In this document: positions 21,527 to 28,719 of the stretch, piece after piece | Layout of the letters: every line of letters begins with the position of its first letter | Position numbering within the stretch: the first letter of the stretch is position 1 | Assembly (NCBI RefSeq): GCF_002149035.1 | Contig: NZ_NGFP01000085.1 | Span: 1 to 33,249 of the forward strand | Source of the DNA: Streptosporangium minutum | GTDB taxonomy: Bacteria; Actinomycetota; Actinomycetes; Streptosporangiales; Streptosporangiaceae | Reading direction: 5' to 3' | DNA length: 33,249 nt | Notes under the pieces: model-generated | The model's input: only the letters and a program-made list of their open reading frames with translations | What the model was told of the DNA's origin: nothing | Database searches by the model: none | Made by a program: the position numbers and the translations under genes

Positions 21527-22204
21527 GTGCGTAAGCGCTATCCCATCGTGACGAGCACGGGCGTGCTGTGCCTGGCACTGGCCACCGCCTGCGCGGGCGG
21601 CGGCTCGATCAACCTGGCCAAGGCCCCCACCGCGAGCCCGGGCACCGCGACCGGCGGGGCCGGCGACGTGCCCAAGGGATTCGAACAGGTCGGCAGCCCC
21701 GCCAACGGGCTGTCGGTGGCCGTCCCCGGCCCCTGGGTCGCGCTCGACCTGACCAAGAACGACCTCGAACAGGGCCTCAAGCGCAGCGGCCTGTCGGGCA
21801 AGGCGCTGGAGCAGGCCAAGGAGGACCTGCAGCCGCTGGTGACCAACAAGGCCGTCTGGGCCTTCGACCCCAAGTCACGCCAGAGCTCGCCGAACAAGTT
21901 CACCACCAACCTCAACGGCTACTGCCAGTCCAGCGGAAACATCTCCGCCGACCAGCTGATCGGCGCGGCCACCAAGGACCTGGAGCAGGTCAAGGCCAAG
22001 GTCACCGAGGCCACCAAGGTCACCGTCGGCGGCGTCGAGGCGGCCAAGCTGGTCTACACCTTCCCCGCCGGCGGCATGGAGATCAAAGGCACCCAGTTCT
22101 ACCTGCCCGGCTCGGGCCGGACCTGCACCGTCACGCTCAGCACCGACCAGAACGGCAAGCAGCGGCTGTTCGACCGGATCGGCCAGACGATCCGCCTGCG
22201 GTGA
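21527..22204 (+). CDS. Secreted lipoprotein, LpqN/PsbP-like fold suspected
   Basis: A 225-residue exported protein. The N-terminus RKRYPIVTSTGVLCLALATA followed by Cys is a lipoprotein signal (basic n-region, hydrophobic core, lipobox-like LATAC). A Thr/Pro/Gly linker follows, then an amphipathic domain opening FEQVGSPANGLSVAVPGPWV, with a central CQSSGN region and a closing GGVEAAKLVYTFPAGGMEIK and FDRIGQTIRL. The pattern resembles actinobacterial lipoproteins with a PsbP/LpqN-type fold that often measure 'surface-exposed' stress, but I would not name it. GTG 21527 has AGGAGGG 7 bases upstream. Three candidate regulatory repeats precede it or its neighbours. It stands alone; a hairpin follows. 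Confidence 0.75.
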   Translation: MRKRYPIVTSTGVLCLALATACAGGGSINLAKAPTASPGTATGGAGDVPKGFEQVGSPANGLSVAVPGPWVALDLTKNDLEQGLKRSGLSGKALEQAKEDLQPLVTNKAVWAFDPKSRQSSPNKFTTNLNGYCQSSGNISADQLIGAATKDLEQVKAKVTEATKVTVGGVEAAKLVYTFPAGGMEIKGTQFYLPGSGRTCTVTLSTDQNGKQRLFDRIGQTIRLR

Positions 22205-22537
22205 GGCGGCCCGGGCAGTCGGCCGGCGGATGAGGCAGGGGACGAGGCAGGGAGCGCGGCAGGCGGGCCCCCGGGACGGCGCCCACCCGCTCTTGCGCGG
22301 TGCGGGTGCGGGTGCGGCCCAGCGGAAGGCCGCCCGGGGAGGCGGCGGCCGCGTTCCCGGCGGCAGGGGAGGGAGGAGGGGGAGAGGGACCTCAGCTCCG
22401 ACCGGCGAGCCGTGTTTCGCGAAGTGTCGGTATGTGCGCGTATCGTCCGCGAGACGGCCGAAACCCCGCCAACTGATCAGCGGCCGCCCGCCACTGCTCT
22501 ACCCTGGCCCGGGAAGGCTAGGAGAGAGGTTTTTTCC
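22205..22537 (+). promoter_or_regulatory. Intergenic region before the RecD-like helicase
   Basis: No gene seen. A small hairpin lies at 22329-22346. Near the right end TACCCT at 22500-22505 is a plausible -10 for the helicase gene, with a short leader containing AGGAGAGAGG. Confidence 0.35.
22329..22346 (+). terminator. Small GC hairpin downstream of the lipoprotein gene
   Basis: GCCGCC-N6-GGCGGC; 6-bp stem about 125 bases after the stop. Weak candidate terminator. Confidence 0.3.
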
Positions 22538-24754
22538 GTGAACCCTGGATCGGGTGGTCCCCCTGGCGCGTCCATCGAGGCCGTCCTCGAACGCATCACC
22601 TACGCCAACGAGGAGACCGGCTACACCATCGCCAGGGTGGCCACCGAACGCTCGGGCAGCGATCTGCTGACCGTGGTCGGGCCGCTGCTGGGCGCCCAGC
22701 CCGGCGAGTCGCTGCGGCTGACCGGGCGCTGGACCTCCCACCCCAAGTACGGCAAGCAGTTCGAGGTGTGGTCCTACGCCACCGTGCTGCCCGCCACCGT
22801 CCAGGGCATCCAGCGCTACCTCGGCTCCGGGCTGATCAAGGGCATCGGGCCGAAGATGGCCGAACGGATCGTCGACCACTTCGGCGCCGACACCCTGCAG
22901 ATCATCGAGACCGCCCCCGAACGGCTGGTCGAGGTCCCCGGCCTCGGCCCCAAGCGGACCAAGATGATCGGCGTCGCCTGGGAGGAGCAGAAGATCATCA
23001 AAGAGGTGATGATCTTCCTTCAGGGGGTCGGCGTGTCGACCTCCATCGCGGTGCGGATCTTCAAACAGTACGGCGACGCCTCCATCACGGTCGTCAAGAG
23101 CGAGCCCTACCGGCTGGCCGACGACGTGTGGGGCATCGGCTTCAAGACCGCCGACACCATCGCCCAGGCCGTCGGCATCCCGCACGACAGCCCCGAACGG
23201 GTCAAGGCGGGCCTGCGCTACACCCTGTCGCAGGCGGCCGACGACGGCCACTGCTACCTGCCGGCCCCCAACCTCGTCGCCGACGCGGTGAAGATCCTGC
23301 AGGTCCCGGCCGAACTGACCGTCCGCTGCCTGGAGGAGCTGGTCGCCGAGGAGGGCGTGGTCCGCGAGGAGGTCCCCGCCGGCGACAGCCTCGTGCCCGC
23401 GGTCTACCTGGTCCCCTTCCACCGCGCCGAGCTGTCGCTGGCCGGCTCCCTGCGCGCCCTGCTGACCTCCGGCCACGACCGGCTGGGCGTCTTCGGATCG
23501 GTGGACTGGCAGGTGGCGCTGCAATGGCTGCACAAGCAGACCGACGCCGAGCTCGCCCCCGAGCAGGCCCACGCCGTACGGCTGGCGTTGTGCGAGAAGG
23601 TCGCGGTGCTGACCGGCGGGCCCGGCTGCGGCAAGAGCTTCACCGTGCGCTCCATCGTCACCCTCGCACGAGCCAAGAAGGCCAAGGTCATCTTGGCCGC
23701 ACCCACCGGCCGGGCCGCCAAGAGGCTCGCGGAGCTGACCGGCCACGAGGCCACCACCGTGCACCGGCTGCTGCAGCTGCGCCCCGGCGGGGAGGCCACC
23801 TTCGACCGCGACAACCCCCTGGACGCCGACCTGGTCGTGGTCGACGAGGCCTCGATGCTGGACCTGCTGCTGGCCAACAAGCTGGTCAAGGCCATCGCGC
23901 CGGGCACGCACCTGCTGTTCGTGGGGGATGTGGACCAGCTGCCCTCGGTCGGCGCGGGCGAGGTGCTGCGGGACCTGCTGGCCGCCGAGGAGGAGATCCC
24001 CCGGGTGCGCCTGACCCACATCTTCCGCCAGGCCCAGGAGTCGGGCGTGGTCGTCAACGCCCACCGCGTCAACACCGGCCTGCCCCCGGCGCTGGAGGGC
24101 ATGGGCGACTTCTTCCTGTTCCCCTGCGAGGAGCCCGAGGAGATCGCGGCGCTGACCGTGGACGTGGTGGCCAACCGGATCCCCCGCAAGTTCGGCCTCA
24201 ACCCGCGCCGGGACGTGCAGGTGCTGGCGCCGATGCACCGCGGCGCGGCCGGAGCGGGCAACCTCAACAACGCGCTGCAGGAGGCGCTGACCCCCTCCCG
24301 GGAGGGCATGCCCGAGCGCCGCTACGGCGGCCGCGTCTACCGCGTCGGCGACAAGGTGACCCAGCTGCGCAACAACTACGACAAGGGCGCGGCGGGGGTG
24401 TTCAACGGGACCGTGGGCGTCGTGGTCGACATCAAACCCGACGACCACAAGCTGACCGTGCTGACCGATGAGGACGAGAACGTCGAATACGCCTTCGACG
24501 AGCTGGACGAGCTGGCGCACGCCTACGCGGTGTCCATCCACCGCTCCCAGGGCAGCGAGTACCCGGCCGTGGTCATCCCGCTGGCCACCAGCGCGTGGAT
24601 GATGCTGCAGCGCAACCTGCTCTACACCGCGATCACCCGGGCCAAGAAACTCGTCGTCATCGTCGGCTCACGCCGGGCGCTGGCGCAGGCGGTGCGCACC
24701 CGCGGCGCCGGACGGCGTCACACCAGCCTCACCCACCGGCTGCGCTCGCCCTGA
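22538..24754 (+). CDS. recD2: RecD2-type ATP-dependent DNA helicase (SF1)
   Basis: A 738-residue superfamily 1B helicase of the RecD2 type, 5'-3' DNA unwinding without RecBC. The N-terminal part has the OB-like and helix-hairpin-helix regions (GSGLIKGIGPKMAERIVDHF, VEVPGLGPKRTKMIG). Motif I is LTGGPGCGKSFTVRSIV (~359-366); motif II is VVDEASMLDL (~433). LFVGDVDQLPSVGAGEVLRD and THIFRQAQES follow as motifs III and IV. The C-terminal UvrD_C_2 part has SIHRSQGSEYPAVVIPLATS and LLYTAITRAKKLVVIVG (motifs V and VI). All ATPase motifs are intact. GTG 22538 was taken over the ATG at 22412 because the protein then begins near the family's usual start and AGGAGAGAGG precedes it. The gene ends 26 bases inside the convergent ArsR gene. 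Confidence 0.92.
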   Translation: MNPGSGGPPGASIEAVLERITYANEETGYTIARVATERSGSDLLTVVGPLLGAQPGESLRLTGRWTSHPKYGKQFEVWSYATVLPATVQGIQRYLGSGLIKGIGPKMAERIVDHFGADTLQIIETAPERLVEVPGLGPKRTKMIGVAWEEQKIIKEVMIFLQGVGVSTSIAVRIFKQYGDASITVVKSEPYRLADDVWGIGFKTADTIAQAVGIPHDSPERVKAGLRYTLSQAADDGHCYLPAPNLVADAVKILQVPAELTVRCLEELVAEEGVVREEVPAGDSLVPAVYLVPFHRAELSLAGSLRALLTSGHDRLGVFGSVDWQVALQWLHKQTDAELAPEQAHAVRLALCEKVAVLTGGPGCGKSFTVRSIVTLARAKKAKVILAAPTGRAAKRLAELTGHEATTVHRLLQLRPGGEATFDRDNPLDADLVVVDEASMLDLLLANKLVKAIAPGTHLLFVGDVDQLPSVGAGEVLRDLLAAEEEIPRVRLTHIFRQAQESGVVVNAHRVNTGLPPALEGMGDFFLFPCEEPEEIAALTVDVVANRIPRKFGLNPRRDVQVLAPMHRGAAGAGNLNNALQEALTPSREGMPERRYGGRVYRVGDKVTQLRNNYDKGAAGVFNGTVGVVVDIKPDDHKLTVLTDEDENVEYAFDELDELAHAYAVSIHRSQGSEYPAVVIPLATSAWMMLQRNLLYTAITRAKKLVVIVGSRRALAQAVRTRGAGRRHTSLTHRLRSP

Positions 24755-25490
24755 GCTCACCGGCGATCCCATCGGCGAGGTCGCCGGTGGGGTCGCGCAG
24801 GCCCAGCAGCGCGCTCAGGGCCTGCCGGCCGGTCCCGGTCAGGCGCAGCGCGCGCCCGGACCCGATCCGGCTGACCCACCGGCGTTCCAGTGCGGTCGCG
24901 CACAGCACGGCCCCGGCGGTCCCGGCCAGGTGATGGCGGCGTTCGGTCCAGTCCAGGCAGGGCCGGGCCAGGGGGCGCCTGCCGCCGGACGCCGGCAGGA
25001 CCGCCCCCAGCTCCGCCGCGAACCACGCCAGCCCGTCGTCGCTGAGGGCGAAGCCGGCGTCCTGGCGCAGCAGCCCCCGCGTGGTGAGCGCGTCGGTGAT
25101 CGCCACCCCGAGCCGGCCGGCCAGATGGTCGTAGCAGGTGCGCGCCGCCGCCATCGCCCTGGCCGCGCTCGCCGCGCGCAGCGTCGGCGGCCCGGCGGCG
25201 GCCCCGGCGCGCTCGGCGTGAGCCGTCATGTCCTCGATGAGCTGGGCCACCTGCGGCCCGGCGAGCCGCACATACCGGTGGCGTCCCTGCCGTTCCTCGG
25301 CCAGCAGCCCTCCCCGCACCAGGTGCGACAGGTGCTCACTGGCCGTGGAGGCCGCCACCCCGGCGTGCCTGGCCAGCTCCCCGGCGGTCCAGGCACGCCC
25401 GTCCAGCAGGGCCAGGCAGAACCGCGCACGGGTGGCGTCGGCCAGCAGCCCGGCCAGCGTGGCCAGCGAGATCGGCGTCGTGGATGTCAT
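24729..25490 (-). CDS. ArsR-type winged-helix regulator with C-terminal extension
   Basis: A 253-residue regulator, about twice the length of a minimal ArsR. The N-terminal winged helix is clear: LAGLLADATRARFCLALLDG, then ELARHAGVAASTASEHLSHL and GGLLAEERQGRHRYVRLAGP. The C-terminal half (about 100-250) contains ARTCYDHLAGRLGVAITDAL and CLDWTERRHHLAGTAGAVLC, a conserved arrangement in one actinobacterial ArsR subgroup; its Cys and His residues could bind metal or a ligand, but I see no classical ArsR metal site. The ATG at 25490 was chosen; an in-frame ATG lies at 25514. Divergent from the mini-P450 operon, with a TTCGGCG/CGCCGAA palindrome between them as likely operator. Its 3' end overlaps recD2 by 26 bases. 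Confidence 0.88.
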   Translation of the reverse strand: MTSTTPISLATLAGLLADATRARFCLALLDGRAWTAGELARHAGVAASTASEHLSHLVRGGLLAEERQGRHRYVRLAGPQVAQLIEDMTAHAERAGAAAGPPTLRAASAARAMAAARTCYDHLAGRLGVAITDALTTRGLLRQDAGFALSDDGLAWFAAELGAVLPASGGRRPLARPCLDWTERRHHLAGTAGAVLCATALERRWVSRIGSGRALRLTGTGRQALSALLGLRDPTGDLADGIAGELRASAAGG

Positions 25491-25514
25491 CGTTCCATCA
25501 TGGCCTGCGCACAC

Positions 25515-25530
25515 TTCGGCGGGCGCCGAA
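25515..25530. promoter_or_regulatory. ArsR operator candidate
   Basis: TTCGGCG-GG-CGCCGAA, 7-bp arms without mismatch, lies in the 65-base divergent gap between the ArsR gene (start 25490) and the P450 gene (start 25556), at the -35 position of the P450 promoter (-10 TACCGT at 25543-25548). Confidence 0.55.
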
Positions 25531-25542
25531 ACCTCCCGCGCC

Positions 25543-25548
25543 TACCGT
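25543..25548 (+). promoter_or_regulatory. -10 box for leaderless transcription of the mini-P450
   Basis: TACCGT followed by 7 bases and ATG 25556, without a ribosome binding site. The operator candidate lies directly upstream. Confidence 0.45.
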
Positions 25549-25555
25549 GAGGGCC

Positions 25556-26401
25556 ATGACCTCACCACCGCTGATCCTCAGCCGCCACCACGAGGTGCGC
25601 GCGGCCCTGGCCGACCCCGCTCTCACCGTCGTGGCGGCCCCCCGGCCGCCCTTCGCCCTGACGGTCGCCTGGCTGCGCGGCGCGGTCGGCCGTTTCGCCG
25701 ACGGCGCCCCGCACGCCGCACGCCGGGCCGCGGCGGTACAGGTGCTGGCCGGGCTGGATACGCGGGCGCTGCGCGCCGAGGCCTTCACCCGGGCCTCGCA
25801 CCGCCAGGCCGGGGCGCCGCCGGTCGAGCTGGTCCCGATCGAGGTGCTGGCCGTCGCGCTCGGGGTCGACGCCTCCGAGGCCGGCCAGGCGGCGCGGGCG
25901 GTCGCGGCGATCGCCCCGTCCTACCTGCCCGCCCCGTCCGGGCGCCCCGGCGAGGACACGGCGCCGGCCGATGCCGCTGTGGCACGGCTGTCGCGGCTGC
26001 TGGGCGACCCGGACCCCGAGCGGCTGGCCGTACTGGCCGGGCTGCTGGCCCAGGCATGCGAGGCGACGGCCGCTCTGATCCGCAACGCGCTGGCGGCCGA
26101 CGCCCCCCGCTGCCCGGTGGAGGATCTGCTGGCCGAGACGCTGCGCCACGACCCGCCGGTCCGGGTGCTGCGCCGCGGCGCGGCACGGCCGGGACCCGCC
26201 GGCGCCGCCGCCGCCGAGGTGACGGTGCTGCTCGACCTGGCCGCCGCCAACCGCGACCCGCTCATCTTCGACGACCCCGGCCGTTTCCGGCCCGGCCGCC
26301 CCCAGGAGCATCTGACCTTCGGGGCGGGCCCGCGTCCCTGCCCCGGGCAGGAGGTCGCGCTGGCCCTGGCGGCCGGTGTGGTCGAGGCGGTACGGCGATG
26401 A
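25556..26401 (+). CDS. Miniature cytochrome P450
   Basis: A 281-residue P450 instead of the usual ~400. The heme-binding loop is intact: EHLTFGAGPRPCPGQEVALA with the thiolate Cys262. ExxR of helix K is at E194-R197 (AETLRHDPPVRVLRR). The helix-C propionate motif HxxxR is at H53-R57. Helix I is LLAQACEATAALIRNALA, with E169-A-T171 in place of the usual acidic-Thr pair. Missing are much of the N-terminal sheet and the F/G substrate-lid region. It is likely still a heme thiolate protein, perhaps with an open active site or a peroxygenase-like role. ATG 25556 is preceded by a -10 box. It overlaps the next gene as ATGA and is divergent from an ArsR regulator. Confidence 0.85.
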   Translation: MTSPPLILSRHHEVRAALADPALTVVAAPRPPFALTVAWLRGAVGRFADGAPHAARRAAAVQVLAGLDTRALRAEAFTRASHRQAGAPPVELVPIEVLAVALGVDASEAGQAARAVAAIAPSYLPAPSGRPGEDTAPADAAVARLSRLLGDPDPERLAVLAGLLAQACEATAALIRNALAADAPRCPVEDLLAETLRHDPPVRVLRRGAARPGPAGAAAAEVTVLLDLAAANRDPLIFDDPGRFRPGRPQEHLTFGAGPRPCPGQEVALALAAGVVEAVRR

Positions 26402-27192
26402 CGTTCGAGCGGTTCAGGGCGCTGCACCACGGCCCGCAGCCGTTGCTGCTGCCCAACGCCTGGGATCACGCCTCGGCGGCGGCGCTGGCGGCGGCCGGGT
26501 TCGCGGCGGTGGGGACCACGAGCCTGGGGGTGGCCGCCGCCGCGGGCCTGCCGGACGCCGAGCAGGCCACCCGGGCCCAGACGGTGAGCCTGGCGCGCGG
26601 GATCGCGACGCTGGGCGTGCCGGTCACCGTGGACATCGAAGGGGGTTTCGGCGGCCCGCCCGCCCAGGTGGCCGAACTGGCCGCGCAACTGGCGGCCGCG
26701 GGGGTGGCGGGCGTCAACATCGAAGACGGCCGCGGCCAGGGACTGGCGGAGACGGCCGAGCAGGTGGCGCTGATCGGCGCGATCAAGCAGCGGGCGCCTC
26801 GGCTGTTCGTCAACGCGCGCACCGACCCGTTCTGGCTGCGCGCCCCCGACGCCCTGGCCACGGCCGTCCACCGCGTCAAGGCCTACGCCGACGCGGGGGC
26901 CGACGGGGTCTTCGTGCCGGGAGCCACCGGGGAGCGGCAGGTGCAGGCACTGGTCGCCGCGGCCCCGGTGCCGCTGAACGTGCTCATCCAGGCCGAGGTG
27001 CCGGTGTCGAAGCTGGCGGCGCTGGGCGTGGCCCGCATCAGCTACGGCTCCCTGCTGTTCCGGGCCGCGCTGCGGGCGGCCGTCACCACGGCGCTTCAGG
27101 TGGCCGACGGCGCCCCGGTCCCCGGCGACCTGCCCTCCTACGAGCAGGTCCAGCGGCTGTGGCACCGGCCGGCGGGAGCCGACCCGGCCTGA
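26398..27192 (+). CDS. Isocitrate lyase/PEP mutase-family enzyme
   Basis: A 264-residue TIM-barrel protein of the PEP mutase/isocitrate lyase superfamily (PF13714-like). LLLPNAWDHASAAALAAAGF opens the barrel. VPVTVDIEGGFGGPPAQVAE gives the D79-x-E81 metal motif, GVNIEDGRGQGLAETAEQVA the E109-D110 pair, and LFVNARTDPFWL the N139/R141 segment. The catalytic KKCGH loop of isocitrate lyase is absent, so C-C lyase activity of the ICL type cannot be assumed; oxaloacetate hydrolase-, 2-methylisocitrate lyase- or phosphonate-type chemistry are alternatives. ATG 26398 overlaps the P450 stop (ATGA), so both act together. The cluster is probably induced through the ArsR regulator. Confidence 0.88.
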   Translation: MTFERFRALHHGPQPLLLPNAWDHASAAALAAAGFAAVGTTSLGVAAAAGLPDAEQATRAQTVSLARGIATLGVPVTVDIEGGFGGPPAQVAELAAQLAAAGVAGVNIEDGRGQGLAETAEQVALIGAIKQRAPRLFVNARTDPFWLRAPDALATAVHRVKAYADAGADGVFVPGATGERQVQALVAAAPVPLNVLIQAEVPVSKLAALGVARISYGSLLFRAALRAAVTTALQVADGAPVPGDLPSYEQVQRLWHRPAGADPA

Positions 27193-27199
27193 GCCGCAC

Positions 27200-27268
27200 C
27201 CTGGGATCCCCGCCGCCGGCCGCGGCCCCGCACGACGGTACGGCACCGCGACCGGCGGGAACCCCAGG
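27200..27268. terminator. Long inverted repeat between convergent operons
   Basis: The 16-base arms at 27200-27215 and 27253-27268 match at 14 positions. They lie between the P450 operon and the convergent STAS operon; this may be a two-way terminator. Confidence 0.35.
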
Positions 27269-27327
27269 CGTGCCCGGCCACCACCCCGGCCGCGGCCGCC
27301 TGATCGGCGCACGAGCGCCGCGCGCCG

Positions 27328-27657
27328 CTAGACGGGCGGCAGCTCGAAGACCTGGTCCAGGGCGGTCACCTTGAACAGGTGCCGCAGGTAGGGGGTCAGG
27401 GCGATGATCCGCATGGCGGACTCACGGGTGCGGGCGGTGTTGTAGACGTTGATCAGGGCCGCCACACCGGAGGAGTCGACGAAGTCCAGACCGGACAGAT
27501 CCAGCTCCAGCAGGCGCAGGTCAGGCGAGAACAGCTCCTGCACCAGCGTGAAGAGCTCGGCGGCCGTGTCGTAGTCCAGGTCACCGGTGAGCACCAGGCG
27601 GGTGGTGCCCTCAGCGGTGCTCTGCACCTCGGTACGGAGCGGGGTCTTCTCGAGCAT
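27328..27657 (-). CDS. STAS-domain anti-sigma factor antagonist
   Basis: A 109-residue single STAS domain of the SpoIIAA/RsbV type. TTRLVLTGDLDYDTAAELFT is the N-terminal strand-helix region. LELDLSGLDFVDSSGVAALI holds the phosphorylatable serine (Ser62 or Ser63 in DSSG), the switch residue that an anti-sigma kinase phosphorylates and a SpoIIE/PP2C phosphatase resets. The ATG at 27657 is 6 bases after the stop of the B12-binding sensor gene. The phosphatase that could act on it is two genes upstream in the same operon. No anti-sigma kinase (RsbW type) is in the window, so the partner must be encoded elsewhere. Confidence 0.92.
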   Translation of the reverse strand: MLEKTPLRTEVQSTAEGTTRLVLTGDLDYDTAAELFTLVQELFSPDLRLLELDLSGLDFVDSSGVAALINVYNTARTRESAMRIIALTPYLRHLFKVTALDQVFELPPV

Positions 27658-27663
27658 CTGTCG

Positions 27664-28719
27664 TCAGGTCTCCAAATCGGCGCCGCGGTCGTGAGCCGCC
27701 TCGATCCCCCGGACCAGCATGTGGCGGGCACGGGGGAAGTCTCGCAGCTCATCACGGAAAATACGCAATCCCACCGCCAATGCCCTCGCCGGGACCCCGC
27801 GCGCCTGCAGCACGCCGCGGGTCCAGGTGACGAAGCCGGTGAAGACCTCGACGTCGTCGACGTAGAGGGCGGCGGCCAGGAAGTCGAGAATGTGACCGAG
27901 ATCCTCGGCGGTGGCGTCGAGCTGGTGGGCGGTGTAGGCGGCCATCGGCGGGTAGGCCCCGGCCAGGGCGGCCATCGCACCGGTGAGCAGCTCACCGCGG
28001 CGGCGCGTCAGATGGGTGTACTCCTCATCGGCCAGGTGGGCCGGCGCCTGCGACGGCGTGGCGAAGGACGGCAGCCCGCCCGCCAGACGGTCGGCGGCGG
28101 CGTCGGCGGTGGGAGCCCACGCGTCGGCGCCCAGCAGCCGGGCGAAGCGGCCGTCGGCGCCGAACCCGGGGCCGCCGGCCAGGACCGGCACGCCGACGGC
28201 CTGGCAGGCGGTGAGCGTGGCGTGCGCCCGGGGCAGCCGGGTGGCCAGGGCGCAGCCCAGCGCGACCGCGTCGGGCCCGCTCTGGTGCAGGTGGGTGATC
28301 AGGTGCGGGCCGGGCACGTTGGCGCCCAGGAAGTCGACCCGCCAGCCGCGCAGGCGCAGCACCTCGGCCAGCAGCCGGGTGGGCAGCGCGTGGTACTCGC
28401 CGTCGGTGCAGGCGACGGTGACGCGGCCCAGGGTCGGCTCGGGCCGGACACGGGTGGCGATCGCGGCGACGGCGCGCTCGCTGACGGCCGTGGCCCCGTG
28501 CTCGCGGGCGACCGACCAGCGGTTGGCCGCCCACAGCTCGCCGACGCGCCGCTGGGCGGGCGCGATGAGCTCCAGCAGCAGGCGCTCGGCGGGCACGCCG
28601 TCGGCCAGCAGGCCGACCACCAGGTCGACGGCGCCGAACTCGTCGGCCCGGCCGATGCACCGCAGGTAGTCCTCTCCGGCGGCGAGCAGGTCGCCGGCCA
28701 GCAGCCCGGTGCCGCTCAT
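27664..28719 (-). CDS. Cobalamin-binding sensor with CarH-type W-x9-EH motif
   Basis: A 351-residue soluble protein. Residues about 10-90 form the helical B12-cap domain; residues 97-210 are a Rossmann-type B12-binding domain. The cap holds W63 and E73-H74, an exact W-x9-EH motif. In CarH this trio packs over the adenosyl group of AdoCbl and makes it light-sensitive. The lower axial His is H110 in TDGEYHALPTRLL (E-x-H, with Pro for the usual Gly). The loop AGGPGFGADG fits the nucleotide-tail side. There is no MerR DNA-binding domain. Instead, the C-terminal ~120 residues form an all-helical domain (PMAAYTAHQLDATAEDLGHI, VGLRIFRDELRDFPRARHML) that resembles RsbR-type N-terminal sensor helices. 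ATG 28719 overlaps the phosphatase stop as ATGA. Probable role: a cobalamin/light input to partner switching. Confidence 0.88.
   Translation of the reverse strand: MSGTGLLAGDLLAAGEDYLRCIGRADEFGAVDLVVGLLADGVPAERLLLELIAPAQRRVGELWAANRWSVAREHGATAVSERAVAAIATRVRPEPTLGRVTVACTDGEYHALPTRLLAEVLRLRGWRVDFLGANVPGPHLITHLHQSGPDAVALGCALATRLPRAHATLTACQAVGVPVLAGGPGFGADGRFARLLGADAWAPTADAAADRLAGGLPSFATPSQAPAHLADEEYTHLTRRRGELLTGAMAALAGAYPPMAAYTAHQLDATAEDLGHILDFLAAALYVDDVEVFTGFVTWTRGVLQARGVPARALAVGLRIFRDELRDFPRARHMLVRGIEAAHDRGADLET

Noticed and set aside
22499-24541. 680-codon minus-strand open frame opposite recD2
   Set aside because: Composition (Gly/Val/His/Gln-rich) is typical of antisense reading of GC-rich genes; the plus strand holds all helicase motifs.
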